Made by a program: the position numbers and the translations under genes
Assembly: GCA_002104905.1 (NCBI GenBank)
Contig: MCFE01000113.1
Coordinates: forward strand, 62,001-126,000
Length of the DNA: 64,000 nt
Source of the DNA: Basidiobolus meristosporus CBS 931.73
Lineage: Eukaryota; Basidiobolomycota; Basidiobolomycetes; Basidiobolales; Basidiobolaceae
Direction of reading: 5' to 3'
In this document: positions 9,601 to 21,784 of the stretch, piece after piece
Layout: the number at the start of each line of letters is the position of its first letter
Numbering within the stretch: position 1 is the stretch's first letter
The notes under the pieces: generated by a model
What the model was told of the DNA's origin: nothing
The model's input: only the letters and a program-made list of their open reading frames with translations
Database searches by the model: none

Positions 9601-12600
9601 AGAAAAAGCCATCAAGATGCCATTGACTATGACTCAGCTATGTTTGGAGTTGGGAAGCCCACAATGACTAATCAGAGAGGCTGCAATCTCTATGAAAGAA
9701 AACAATCAGAAGCAGTGCCAACAGAAATAGATGCTATGCCAAAGAACCCTACCTCAGAAGAATGTAAGAAGACAGGACTTTGCTTTAATTGCCACCAGTA
9801 GGAACATATTGCAAAATACTACCCTCAGAGAAGAAATGGATATCAGCCATCAAGAACCTTCAACCATATTGAAGTCCTTGAGCATAGTAACATGGAGGAT
9901 GAACTTGAAGATTCAGAACTCACCTTCTATATGACCAAAGAGTACCTATCCACAATGACATCAAACTCAGGAATGCTATTTTACTTGAATGGAGCAATCA
10001 ATGGAGTACTTGCCAAGATCATGATTGACTCAGGAGCATTGCATGAGTACATGTCAGAGCTATTTGCTTTGAAAGCTGGAATCAACATGGAATCCATCAA
10101 GTCAACTTCAGTCTCAACAGCTGATGGGAACACTCACATAATCAACTGTATTACTCAACCAGCACAGATGAAGATTAATGACTACAAAGAAGACCTACAG
10201 GACTATATATTTGGGAACTACAAGTTTGACATTGTACTTGAAAAAACCTGGCTACTTTGTTGTAGTCCATTAATCAACTGGAGAACCCATGCTACTCAGA
10301 TCCAGAAGGACAGCAATACCTATGAGCTATTACCTGCCAGACTGGATTTCAATTTGGTCAATTCCAGTGTGTGTGAGGCAAATGAGCATAGCAAGACACA
10401 GCTCTGGAGAGCACTTAGAAAAGGCGCCCATATGTTCCTCAAGGCGGTATTACAGGAGGATTCCTCTACTGCAGTACCCCAGAAAGTCCAGACTCTTTTC
10501 AAGGAATATTCCAATGTAATTCCAAATGAACTTGTAAGCCTAACACCAATCAGAGACATGGATCATGCCATTGACACAGGAGATAGCCCTCCAGTGAGTA
10601 AGACACCTTACAGAATGAGTCCATTGGAGTTGGAAGAGATGAAGAGACAAAGATATCAGTTATTGGAGCAAGGCTATATCAGACTCTGCAAGTTACCTTA
10701 GGGAGCACCATTACTTTTTGTGAAGAAGAAGAATGAAACACATAGTATGTACATTGACTACAGAGCCCTCAACCCAGTTACCATAAAGAGTAAGTACTTA
10801 AGGATTAATGAGCTTTTGGATCATCGCAATGGAGCCACTATATTCAGCAAGATTGATCTCATGTCAGGATACAACCAGATTAGGGTGGAGGCAGAGGACA
10901 TCCCTTGGACAGCATTCAGGACCAGATATGGACATTACAAGTACTTAGTCATGTGTTTTGACCTCACCCATACCCCTACAACATTCATGACCCTGATGCA
11001 GACTGTCCTCCTGTAATACTTAGACAGTTTGTAATAATCTACTTGGATGACATATTGATATACAGCAAGACAGAAGTGGATCACTTGGTGCACATTGAAA
11101 AGGCCTAGAAGAAGCTAAGAGAGAACACGCTATATGGCAAGCTACTCAAGTGTGAACTCTTCAAAGAGCATGTTGAATATCTGGGACACATAGTGACTAG
11201 CACAGGAGTGACCTTAGACCCTAAGAAAATTGAAATTATCAAGAATCTGAAGCAGCCCCATAGCATATCAGAACGCAGATAATTCTTAGAAATGGTTTCC
11301 TATTATTGGATATTCTCAAGTTGTTTGCAAGTATTACAGCTCCTTTAACTTAGATGCTTAAGAAGGACAATACTTACAAGTGGGACATAGCTTGTCAGAC
11401 TGCCTTTCAGACGCTCAAGAATGAACTTGCTAAGCTGCCAAGCTTAAGAATACCTGACTTCAGACAGAGTTTACTTTGTGTAAAGATGCTTCAGATTATG
11501 CAATTGGTGGAGTGTTGAGCCAAGAACACAAGGGAAAGGACTACCCAGTTGCCTTTGAATCCAAGAAACTGAACACAGCTGAACAAAATTATCCAATGCA
11601 TGAGAAGGAGATGCTTGCAATACTACACTGCTTGAAGACATTAAGGTGCAGTATTGAGGGAGTCAAATGCACCGTGAAGACTGATCACACCTCCCTTCTG
11701 TATATATTTACTCAGAAGGTACTCTCTAAAAGAATGGCAAGATGGTGTAAATATGCTCAGTAATTTGACCTGGAGATTGTCTACTGCCCTGGGAAAAACA
11801 ACTCAGTTCCTGATGCCATATCAAGATTAGAACAGTGTTGCACAACTCAACTTGGGGCATAGATCAGATTGACCTAGCCTATTACCAAATTACTTGCAGG
11901 ACCAAGCCATTCCTGATGAGGTGGATGAAGAGATCAAGGAGATAATCTGGGATAAAGCCAGCAAATTTGTTGCACAGGATGAAGCACTCTACCAGATTGT
12001 TGATAGAAGCCCTATGGCCTATAGTCCTTATGTTGCTCACCTGGATTTAATACATAAGCTACACAATGGATTTGGACATCCTGGAATTGAAGGAACCCAT
12101 AGCCTTGTGAAAGTCAGAGCATGGTGGCCCAGAATGAAACAAGACATTGAGAAGCTAGTGAAAACATGCCCATATTGCCAAATTAACCCAGGCTAACCAC
12201 AAAGAATTGCCATCCTCTATCCCTTGGAGTCTGTAAGACTATATGAAAGTTGGGAACTGACCTTATTGGAAAACTGCCAACTACCAGGAAATGTGACTGT
12301 TGGATCCTAATAGCAGTTGATCATGCCACTATATGGTCAGTGGCTAAAGCAGTACCTGTAGCCAGTGAACAATAAGTTGCAAGTCTCACCTATCATGAGA
12401 TCCTTATCATGTTAAGACACCTGGAAGAGATTCTATCCATTAGAGGAGCTTTATGGCAAAGACATTGGAAGCTTACCTGGAAATGCAGCACATCAGACAC
12501 TTGACTACCTTGGCATATCACCTCAGAACTAATGGAGTCACTGAGTGGTTTAATGGATTATTTGGAACAATGCTGACCAAGTATGCAAATGGTGCTGTCA

Positions 12601-13138
12601 GAAGATGGGATGAGTATATAGAACAAGCACTGTTTGCATGCAGAGTTAGAGTACATAACACCACCCAACAATTGCCATTTGACTTTGTGTATTGATGTGA
12701 GCCAAGGATTCCAGGAGATCTCACACAACTACTGCTTGCAGACCCCTTAGAAGATGAGCTCAGCCAGCCCAGTAGACACCAGCAGCTGAAACAAAGATGT
12801 TAAGAGGCACAGGCCAAAGTATCTCAAAGTGCAGAAAAGATAAAGCAGAGATTGATAAGACCATATCACCAGAATCATTGACAGTTGGGAATTTTTTATT
12901 GCTGAGAGAAAATGCTTGGAAGTAGTTTGAGCCACAATAGATAGGACCTTTTAAGATCATCAGAGAGTGTCCATTTGCAACTTGTCTCTAGTGGACAAAC
13001 TAGGGAATATCCAACAAGATTTAGGTCACAGAGACCGCCTCAAGCTTGCAAGACTTGCCAACAATACTGATCCATCAAGATATTGGTATCATAAAAAAAG
13101 AGATTCAGGAAAACTCTCTCAACTTTAATAAGGGAGAA
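9601..13138 (+). pseudogene. Ty3/gypsy polyprotein, degenerate (gypsy-1)
   Basis: Domains follow in gypsy order. The gag end has a CFNCHQ-stop-EHIAKYYP zinc knuckle, with a stop inside and the last Cys replaced by Tyr. Next come a retropepsin (IMIDSGALHEYMS, about 10020), reverse transcriptase ([16 protein letters not shown] about 10850, YLDDILIYSK about 11045 in another frame), RNase H (CKDASDYAIGGVLSQE, 11476) and an integrase with an HHCC finger (HKLHNGFGHPGIE...CPYCQ, about 12050-12190). The core follows with VDHATIW and a final Glu in GVTEWFNGLFG. Stops and frameshifts occur throughout. There is no 5' LTR. The 5' part is lost at the CACTA junction at 9600. Confidence 0.85.
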
Positions 13139-13424
13139 TGTTATGATCTACCGCTTGAATGTTTAAGTAAGATCAGTTTTTAGTCAAATCAATCAGTTAT
13201 ATGCTTAGCCTATCAGCATATCAGTACTCTCTATCAAATCAGTAGCATTAGTCAGCAGATCCTTATCAGACAGCAATAGATATACTGAGTAGGATTGTAT
13301 TGGGTGATAATGATGCAATCAAATTAGTCATCAGCCACAACCTACGTTAGGAAATACATTAGTCAGCAATTGATCTGGCATCAACGTATACAATGAGCTG
13401 CTGGAATATCAATAAAGATTATAC
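13139..13424 (+). repeat. gypsy-1 3' LTR, truncated
   Basis: It starts TGTTATGATCTACCGCTTG immediately after the AGGGAGAA purine tract. It is closely similar to the solo LTR at 20406-20773 up to the CAATAAA-A segment, then is cut by minus-strand copia sequence near 13424. Confidence 0.75.
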
Positions 13425-14980
13425 CCACTAAAGTATAACCATATATTTCTTGTCTTGACATCAGTAAACATTATAAAGTATCTCTTGGATCCAGAGGACA
13501 GTATTCTCATGGGCCCACATATGTCTGAATATATAATAGAAACTATTTTGGTGATGTTAATGACTTTCATGGTCCTGAACCATTGCCTTGCTTGTTTGCC
13601 ATATGAACATCCCTTACAGACACTCAATTTGATTGGAGTAATATAGGTCTAAAACATGCTGATTTTTCACCAATTAGATCATTTTCTGTTCCCCCATGTG
13701 ATGAAACCTCTTACACCATGTCTCCCACTTAGTTTTATCACTTTCAGCAATGTTGGCATATTCAGGTACAACAAGCTTGCAATGTGACTTGTATATATTG
13801 TGATCTCTGATTCCCAAAACCAATTTTGGTCCATTTTCACTCAATATTGAGCTGTTCAGCTTAGTAAAAGCAAGTTCTAGTCCCTGAGCAGTTGCTTTAC
13901 TGATTGAGAGAGGTTATTAGCTCTTCCAGGTACACAGAGTACATGAGTCAGTTTTGCTGTTGTAGACACTGACACATCATTCATACTCAGTTGTATAGAC
14001 CCACCAGCAGTAGCTTACAGTGCGGAGTTGTCTGCCAGAAAAACACTACTTACAGGAATAGTCTTTGAGTTGCTGAACCACTCCTTTATACCACAAATAT
14101 ACTGTGATGCTCCAGAGTCAATATACCAGCTATTGCTCTGGTTACTTACACTCTCTTGTACAGTTACAACTAACTGTTCCCCAGTAGCTGTATGGCTTGT
14201 CTGCTCCAGTTTCTATTTTATATCTGCTTGCTTCTACTGGCACTCTCATGCCCAGTGTCCTGGATTTTACAGTAGTTACAGAAACCAGGTTTTCTTTGGT
14301 TTTGTTGCCTACCCTTCTTTTCCATGTGCCTTTCTGAGCTGAATAAAGTATTGTCTTCAATTTTTGCTGCTTAATCATTAAATCTGAGTTCTTCATGAAG
14401 AAGTTGTCCTTTGAGATAGTCTTATGTCAAATAATCCTCTCTGCTTTCAAAAGAAAGAGTTGCTATTACTTGTCTGTTAGGCTGCAAAGCAGGCAGACCA
14501 TTGTTTCTTCATCATCTACACCAGTATCCGTACTGTCAAGTTCTTCTGCAAGTGTCTCCATTCTGGTAATAAGTTGTATCATATCATCATCTGGCTTCTT
14601 CATCATGTTGATGAGCTTTATTTTATATAAAGCTTGCTTGATACTGACTTTCCTCTAAGTCCTTCTCCATAGTTTCCTATGTTGCTCTGGCAGTATTTTA
14701 AGCATGGGTTGTTCTAATAAAGGAATCTTGAGAGTTGAAAAATATTGCATTGAAGGATTTTATCTCCTTCCCCTGAAACTTTGCCACTTTGTTTGCTGTT
14801 TCTTTGGGCTCAACTTCTTTTCCTGTAAGTATATTCCAAGGCTTTCTTTCCTCAATGTGGATCTGCATCAGGATTCTCTAAAGTCTGTAGTTCTTCCCAT
14901 TAAACCTCTCCTTTACAGGAAAGATATTTGTATTGATCTGTTTGGCAGAGATGTCTTCTTTAAAATTGACTAAAGCATAA
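13425..14980 (-). pseudogene. copia-B gag-protease-integrase fragment
   Basis: Reading from 14980 leftwards it gives a gag, a CNYCKIQDTGHE zinc-knuckle remnant (about 14260), a retropepsin (WYIDSGASQYICGI, about 14100) and a GAG-pre-integrase/integrase start (CKGCSYGKQARQWF, then SDICGPM and RYFIMFTDV, 13409-13627). It ends in the integrase at the gypsy LTR junction, so the pol half is missing. Multiple stops. The family is distinct from copia-A. Confidence 0.75.
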
Positions 14981-14993
14981 GGTGCTCATAACC
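14981..14993 (-). promoter_or_regulatory. copia-B primer binding site (half-tRNA type)
   Basis: On the minus strand GGTTATGAGCACC directly follows the 5' LTR. GGTTATGAGC is complementary to the anticodon arm of initiator tRNA-Met. Drosophila copia and yeast Ty5 are known to prime from an initiator tRNA cut in this arm. Confidence 0.6.
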
Positions 14994-16112
14994 TATTACA
15001 AGCTCAGAAGTGATTTGGACATAAGGGACTTATAAAGTAATAATGACAATAGACTTGCTCCGTTGGATAGTGCCACATTGAGCCATGAGTGCCAAATGAT
15101 GCCATAGTGTGCCAGAGAGGTCAAGTAGTAGTGTGCCAGAGAGGTCAAGTGAGCCTATGCTTGGCCACAGAGTGTGAAACATAGCTCTGCATCTTCATGT
15201 AAAGCAGCCCCTGTGTTTCACCCATTGCGCAGGAGAAAATCCATTTTTTGACCTTTTTTTGCGGATCAATGTAGCTCAGGATGTGTAAGAGCACAGGAGA
15301 ACTGAAGATATGCATCTGGTACTCAATACCCATGGCACTCTGAATCTAGCTCCTGTAGCTTGTATCATGTCACAAAAATGAATGGCACTATCTTGGTCCA
15401 CTGGTACTATCTGGCACTATAAGTGCTTTGTATAGATCTTACTTTAGGGCTAATATTTAAATATAGTGCCAGATAGTACCAGTGGACCAAGATAGTGCCA
15501 TTCATTTTTGTGACATGATACAAGCTACAGGAGCTAGATTCAGAGTGCCATGGGTATTGAGTACCAGATGCATATCTTCAATCTGCTTGTGCTCTAATAC
15601 ATCCTGCACAACATTGATCCAAAAAAAAAGATCAAAAAATGGATTTTCTCCAGCACAACGGGTGAAACACAGTGGCTGCTTTGCATGAAGATGCAGAGCT
15701 ATGTTTCACACTCTGTGGCCAAGCATAGGCTCACTTGACCTCTCTGGCACACTATGGCATCATTTGGCACTCATGGCTCAATGTGGCTCTATCCAACAGA
15801 ACAAGTCTAATGTTTGTACTATTGTTCATTCATAAAGAAGCTTGGTGTATAGCACTTTATGTAATGCAACTATAACACTAAGTATGGAGAGCTTCTGAAC
15901 AATCAGGAGCAATTTGTACAAGTTTCAGGGTTATCACATAACATTGGGTAAAAGTTGTGACTTGATTCTGACTGTAGGGAATGCTCATAGGATCATAGAT
16001 ATGAAGTGTCATTTAGTGCTGTAGGCTTCTTGTGCAGTGACCAAGACTAGTCCAGAACTGTTAAGTAAACTTTTGGGCTGCTGAATATTACTAAATAGTC
16101 AATATTTTAACA
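14994..16112 (-). repeat. copia-B 5' LTR (minus strand), split by a foldback element
   Basis: Outside the foldback at 15051-15808 the two pieces together are about 360 bp and align with the plus-strand LTR at 18265-18615. Shared landmarks on the LTR strand are a start of TGTTAAAATATTG, TTGGTCACTG near the middle and AAGCTTCTTTATGAAT near the end. The next bases at lower coordinates form the primer site. Confidence 0.7.
15051..15808. mobile_element. Foldback element 1 (758 bp hairpin)
   Basis: Starts AGACTTGCTCCGTTGGATAG and ends with the inverse ...ACAAGTCT. The left half is the near-complete reverse complement of the right half around a loop of about 45 nt near 15425-15465. AAT flanks both ends (15048-15050, 15809-15811). 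There is no plausible coding. The arms are rich in GTGCCA/TGGCAC words. It is inserted in the copia-B LTR. Confidence 0.85.
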
Positions 16113-16129
16113 GTGGCATTAATGACAGC

Positions 16130-18264
16130 AAAATATTGGCTATTGTGCACTCAGACATATGTAGGTCCATGAGAATACTGTCCTTTGGAGCCAAAAGATG
16201 CTGTTAACATATATTGATGACATGCAAGATAGACATGGGTGTACTTCCTTAACACAAAGGATGAGGCTTTGGAGATGTTTAATTTCTTCAAGATCATGGC
16301 AGAAACACAAACTGGGTATATATTGATGGTACTTTGAAGTGACAATGGAGGGGAATACTGCTCAAAGGAGTATGCCAAATACAGCTCATCTACTGGAATA
16401 CCTCAATAGACCACTGTTCCACATACTCCACAGTAAAATGGTGAAGCAAAACATGCAAATAGAAAAATAGTTGGCATGGGTGGATCTATGGTACATTATA
16501 GGAGAATTGGTTGCAAATTCTGTGCTCAATCTGCTGCCACCATAGTTTACATCAGGAATGGATGCCCAACTGCAGCACTCTATGACTTTAAACCCTTTGA
16601 AGCAAGTACAGGGAATAAACCAGACCTCCAGCACCTCAGGATATTTGGCAGTGATGTTTTTATCACATTCCTCACAGAAAATGCCCAAAGTTTGAAACAA
16701 AGAGTAGAAAAGGGGTCTTTCTTGGGAATGAGAGGATACCAAAGAGTATAGGGTCTATGATGGCAAAATTCAGAAGCTGATCAAGGGCAGGAATACAGTA
16801 TTTGAGAAAATTTAGTTAGAAAGCCACTCAAATTGTTGGCCTGCTGCCTGATGAAGCAATCAACACTAATGAAGAAGATATGTACCCAATTCTGCCAGAT
16901 ACAGAGAATGATTCTGCAAGTTCAAGATCAGAGCATGCTATGCCAGTCAGGAGATCTACAAGAATAAGAAATGCCCTTGAATCCTAATGGCCAATATCCA
17001 AAGATCATGAAAAAGCTTATCTTGACTTACATGCTAAACCTCAGAATCTGGAACAGACAATGCAAAGTGCAGATGCTACCATGTGGTAACAAGCCATGCC
17101 AGAGGAGTACCAATTACCAATTGGAGTAAAAACATGGGAACTGGTAGATTTATCAAATGGGAGAAAGCCAAAAGGACATTGATAGGTATACAAGATCAAG
17201 ATTACTTCAAATGGCACTTTTGATAAGCACAAGGCTAGATTGGTGGCTAAAGGCTATTCCCAGGTACAGGGATTACACTTCAGCAAAACATCTGAACTGG
17301 ATGTCAGGTTGACTCCATCAGGACACTTCTAGCCTTGGAAATCAGATCTCCTTAGCAAGTTTGGGTTGAAAGATCTTGGATAATTGAGCTATTTTCTTCG
17401 AATAGTTGTCAACTATGACATACCTGTGCAGAAGATTGTGTTGAATCAGTACATCAGGGACATTCTTATACACTTCATATTGCAAAATTGTAAGCCTGCA
17501 GCTACCCCCATGTACAATAACCTGAAATAGAGCAAATCTCAGCCAGTTTCAAGTGAAAAAGGCCCAAGAATGGATATACAATTTCTGTATCAATCATTGG
17601 CTGGTAGCCTGATGTACTTGATGATGTCTATACATCCAGATATTACAGTGGCAGCTGGATTAGTCAGTCACATCATGTAAGAGTATGGATCCAATCAAAT
17701 CACAACATTTGAGTGGATTTTCATATTTCCACATGGTACCATAAATGTAGTATTAGAATATACTGGAGCAGCTAAAAGGCAAGAATGTGATGGCTATAGT
17801 GATTCATACTGGGGTAGGGAACTGATTGACAGCTGCTCTATCACTGGGAATGTACTTTTTATGATGGTGCAGCTATTACCTTGAATTGCAAGAAACAACC
17901 AACTGTGGCCCTCTCTACAGCTGAAGCCAAATCTATTGCAGCTTGTCAAGCAACTACATAGGTAATATGGCTATAAATATTATTCAAACACTTAGGTTTT
18001 GATTCAGATGAGACAAATTGTATATAAAAGGATAATTAAGGTTGTATTTCCTAAGCTAGCAATTCTACAAATCATGGCAGAGCTAAGCACTCAGATACAA
18101 AACACCACTTTGGGAGGGAAGCTGTAGAAATTTACTTGGTAGAGTTAGCTTACCACCCAACTGACAAAATGGTGGCAGAAATAATGCCAAAACCACAAGT
18201 TGGACCACAATTTTAGAATGTCAGAGAGGAATCAGAATTGAGAAATTATGTAGTTGAGGGGGGG
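16130..18264 (+). pseudogene. copia-B integrase-RT-RNase H, plus strand, degenerate
   Basis: It starts within the integrase (VHSDIC...) and has DNGGEYCSKEYAK (second Asp), a Glu region with NGEAKHANRKIVG, and VYIRNGCPTAALYDFKPFEA (16476-16751). RT remnants follow (TWELVDLS, VAKGYSQVQG), then an RNase H with PTVALSTAEAKS. Its end is a polypurine tract (18255-18264) against the 3' LTR. No 5' half is present. The minus-strand copia-B copy begins exactly where this one should continue leftwards. Many stops. Confidence 0.75.
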
Positions 18265-18615
18265 TGCTAAGATATTGGTCTACTTGGTATTGTTCAGCAG
18301 TTAAACACTTACATAGCTGCTATAGACTAGTTTTGGTCACTGTAGGCCTAGAGCCCCAAGTTGCCACCTTCTTCAGATCTATGATTCTGTGAGCATTCCC
18401 CTACAGCCACAACTTTTACAAAATATTATGAAATAACCATAAACTGTACCAGAATGCTGTGGAGTGTTGAAAAGCTCTGCTTACTTAGTGTTACAGTTGT
18501 ATTACTTCTATAAAGGTATAACTACTAAGCTTCTTTATGAATAAACAGCAATTCAACTATTTACACTATGTTCTGATAAGTCCCATACATCGCAATCACT
18601 TCTTAAGTTACAACA
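18265..18615 (+). repeat. copia-B 3' LTR
   Basis: It starts TGCTAAGATATTGG right after a G-rich polypurine tract and ends near GTTACAACA. It aligns with the minus-strand LTRs at 14994-16112 and 19269-20397. Confidence 0.65.
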
Positions 18616-18619
18616 AGAT

Positions 18620-19268
18620 CTCCACTTAGACTTTGAAGCACAATCACAGTGCCCAAATGTAGAGTACACAAAAATTCTATGGTAACATAGAAGGGAAAGT
18701 CTGTGCTTATTTTGCCCAGGCCTAAGTACCAAAGACATTCAAGATCTGTGAAGCCATTGGGTTTAACAATGCAGATAGAGCCATATCTGAGAGGCTGTAA
18801 GAGGTACTGTGTGGCATAACTGTGAGGCTAGCATACCATGGGATCATCAGCAACCCAAGGAAAAGCAAAATGCACATGATCTGTCCCATGAGCCTTAACC
18901 TGTATTCAAGCAAGCAGATTTATTTTTGCCCACAATTGGTATGTTAAGAAAGTATATCAAGGGTGACAGAAGCTATTTACGGCAGAAGAGCCAAGGTGCC
19001 ACAACCAATAACCAGTTACTACTTCAAGAGGTTGTCACCAGTAGGGCTGGAAGCTTGAAAAGATGCAAAGTAATGCAAGGTAACTAGAAGAGTGCCAGTA
19101 AGGGACAATCATGTAGAAGCAAATGCATCTGAGCAGCACCTATCAAGAAACCAGCATTAATGAATACAAGATACACCCAGTCAAAGTAGTACTGAGGGAC
19201 CAAGTAGTGATAAAGGCCTGTGGCTTTCTCAAGAGCATGTTTTTGGCTGAGCTGAAAGCTCAATACAG
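18620..19268 (+). pseudogene. CACTA ORF2 fragment
   Basis: Nucleotide alignment by eye with 42650-43290 of CACTA copy 2: CTTTGAAGCA-AA-CA-CAGTGCCCAAA, then the central PKNQKTLKICKAIE region, then the Lys/Ser-rich repeats. It is full of stops. It is bounded by a copia-B LTR on each side. Confidence 0.6.
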
Positions 19269-20397
19269 GTAGTAAAGTTATTATTATTGCAATATAAGAA
19301 GTGATGCAGATATAAGGAACTTATCAAGAGATAGTAATAATAGCTCAACTGCTGTTTACTCAAAGAGAAGCTCATTATTTATGTCCTTGTAGAAGTGATA
19401 CAACTGTGACCCAAAGTAAGGAGGGTCTCTCAACATTCAGGGGCATTCTTGACAGTTACATGGTTAGTGCATAATAGACTTGCTCTGTTAGATAGTGCCA
19501 CATTGAGCCATGAGTGCCAAATGATGCCATAGTGTGCCAGGGAGGCCAAGTTAGCCCATATTTGGCCACAGAGTGTGAAACATAGCACTGCATCTTCATG
19601 CAGAGCAGCCCCCATGTTTCACCCATTCTACTAGAGAAAATCCAATTCTTGACCTTCTTTTTTTGGATCAATGTTGTTTAGGATATGTAACAGCACAAAG
19701 GGAATGAGGATATGCATCTGGTGCTCAATACCCATGGCACTCTGAATCTAGCTCTTGTGGCTTGTATTGAGTCACAAAAATACTTGGTGCTATCTTGGTC
19801 CACTGGTACTATTGAGCAATATAATTGCTTTGTATAGGTTTTACTTTAGGGCTAATATTTAAATATAGTGCCTGGTAGTACCAGTGGACCAACATATTGC
19901 CATGCGTTTTTGTGACATGATACAAGCCATAGGAGCTAGATTCAAAGTGCCATGGGTATTGAGTACCAGATGGATGTCTTCAGTCCTTCTGTGCTATTAG
20001 ACATCCTGCACAACGCTGATCCAAATAAAGGTCAAAAAATGGATCATCTCCAGCACAATAGGTGAAATACTGGGGCTGCTTTGCATGAAGATGAAGAGTT
20101 ATGTTTCACACTTTGAGGCCAAGTTTAGGTCTGCTTTACCTTTCTGGCATGCAATGGCACTATTTGGCACTCATGGCTCAATGTAGCACTATCATACAGA
20201 ACAAGTCTAATGCTTGATAAGGGTCCTAATTTGATCTTGACTGTAGGAAAATAATCATAGGATCATAGGTTTAAAGAATGTTGCAAAGTAAGGGCTGTCA
20301 GTTAGCCCTACAGTGACTAAGATTAGCCCAGATGTGTTAAGTAAATTTAAACTGCTGAGTGATACCAAACAGTTCAATATTAAAACAGGAATGTCAA
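19269..20397 (-). repeat. copia-B LTR, solo, minus strand, split by a foldback element
   Basis: The two pieces around the foldback at 19476-20208 align with the other copia-B LTRs (AAGTGATGCAG..AAGGAACTTATCA on the left, CAGTGACTAAGATTAGCCCA on the right). The copia coding sequence is absent on both sides, so it is probably a solo LTR. Confidence 0.6.
19476..20208. mobile_element. Foldback element 2 (733 bp hairpin)
   Basis: Same family as 15051-15808. It starts AGACTTGCTCTGTTAGATAG and ends ...ACAAGTCT, with AAT on both sides (19473-19475, 20209-20211). The arms pair around a loop near 19835-19875. No coding. Confidence 0.85.
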
Positions 20398-20405
20398 GTT
20401 ACCAG

Positions 20406-20773
20406 TGTTATGATCTGCCGCTTGAATGCTTAAGTTAGATCAGTTTTTAGTCAAATCAATTAGTATATGTTTAGGTTATCAGTATATCAGTATTATCTAT
20501 GAAATCAGTAGCATTAGTCAGCAAATGAATCAGCAGATCCTTATCAGACAGAAATAGATATATTAAGTAGGATCTTATTGGGTGATGATGATGCAATCAA
20601 ATGAGTCATCAGCCACAACCTACATTAGGAAATACAATTAGTCAGCAATTGATCTGGCAAAATGTATTTAAGGAGCTGCTGGAACCTCAATAAAAATCAG
20701 TTCAAGTTTTAGTGAATACAATACTAGCTAAACTCCCTATTCCTCTACAACTCTTATACCAAGACTTGTAGCA
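20406..20773 (+). repeat. Solo LTR of gypsy-1 family
   Basis: It begins TGTTATGATCTGCCGCTTG, as does the LTR at 13139, and ends ...TTGTAGCA. CCAG precedes and follows it (20402-20405, 20774-20777), consistent with a 4-bp target duplication left after LTR-LTR recombination. Confidence 0.7.
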
Positions 20774-20777
20774 CCAG

Positions 20778-21036
20778 GAGAGTGCTTATGAGAAACAAGT
20801 ATGCAAAATACAAGCATCAATGTACCATTTAGCAAGAGAAAAATGCAGTCCATACCAGTACTCTGTCAAAATAGAAGTGAAAAGCCTGGCTATCATGAGA
20901 TTTAAGGTCCAGAGATAACTGTCTACCCAAGCCAAAGATAGGAATGTGCAAAAGAAAACCTGCAGCTCTCACCAGATGGTTCCATTGGCCTAAAACAAGC
21001 TGAATTCCACAACAGCCTAGAACATTATTAATAAGA
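20778..21036. other. No gene recognised
   Basis: Short unassigned sequence between a solo LTR and a CACTA fragment. No convincing motif on either strand. Confidence 0.4.
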
Positions 21037-21335
21037 CCAATATATTCAATGGCAAACATTACAAACAGCTAAGAAGCAAGTGCTACCTGAAGGTATTAAG
21101 ACCATGCCTTTGCCTTAGCACTTGATGGATTCTCATTAGATAAGTGTTATACCAGCAAATCCTGCTGGCCACTAGATCTCATCAACCTGAATCAGCCACC
21201 AATGTACCTGTATTTCAGCATAAATTGGATGAATATCTCAGTAATATCTATTCCAAAATCACTGTTCAATCTGGTTTGCACCATGCAACCAATCCTGGAT
21301 TAATTTAGCATGCTATCTAGCAGAATGCAATGAAT
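21037..21335 (+). pseudogene. CACTA transposase middle fragment
   Basis: It matches the stretch of the transposase around NGKHYKQLRSKG and LALDGFSLNKYSTSKSCW in the other copies, with frameshifts. It ends near the SYLYPLL region. No other part of this copy is attached in the same orientation. Confidence 0.6.
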
Positions 21336-21411
21336 GGATGATGTAATTGCACAGAATTGCTATGATTTGTAAAAATCTTTGCAACACAAATTCTTTCTTA
21401 GCAATCCTAAT

Positions 21412-21775
21412 GATAACATTACAAATGAGTGATCACTAATTTTTGATATAAGTTATATCTAGGTCATCTCAAACTTGAGACTGAACTCCTTTATATAAGC
21501 ATGTTGCATATTATTTGTTACATCAGTGCAGCTATTTGATCTGTTCTATAGCTCCCTGATCTGTTGCATGCCAGCTGCAACACCTTGTCAATCACTGAAA
21601 TCAGGGATTTACTTTCTTAATTGGCAAAATGGTATATTTGATGGCAAGTCAGATAGCTTGTGTATTGTGCACTGGACTAACTGGGGGCTCACAGCTTCAG
21701 AATACTCTGAGACCAAATAACCACTGATATCTGATCCAATCAGAATAATGATTACTGTAAGGTGAGTATCAGTAC
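21412..21775 (+). repeat. Dispersed LTR-like repeat, copy 2
   Basis: Partner of 8510-8885. It contains a TTTATATAAGC TATA-like box (about 21492). No coding. The class is unknown. Confidence 0.45.
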
Positions 21776-21784
21776 ACTGTATGT

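Noticed and set aside
10320-10559. Minus-strand frame in gypsy-1
   Set aside because: Complement of the protease-RT linker; no motif of its own.
15051-15808. Possible gene inside foldback element 1 (frames at 15145-15333 and 15482-15688)
   Set aside because: The two frames are mirror images from the hairpin arms, short, and broken in the other two copies.
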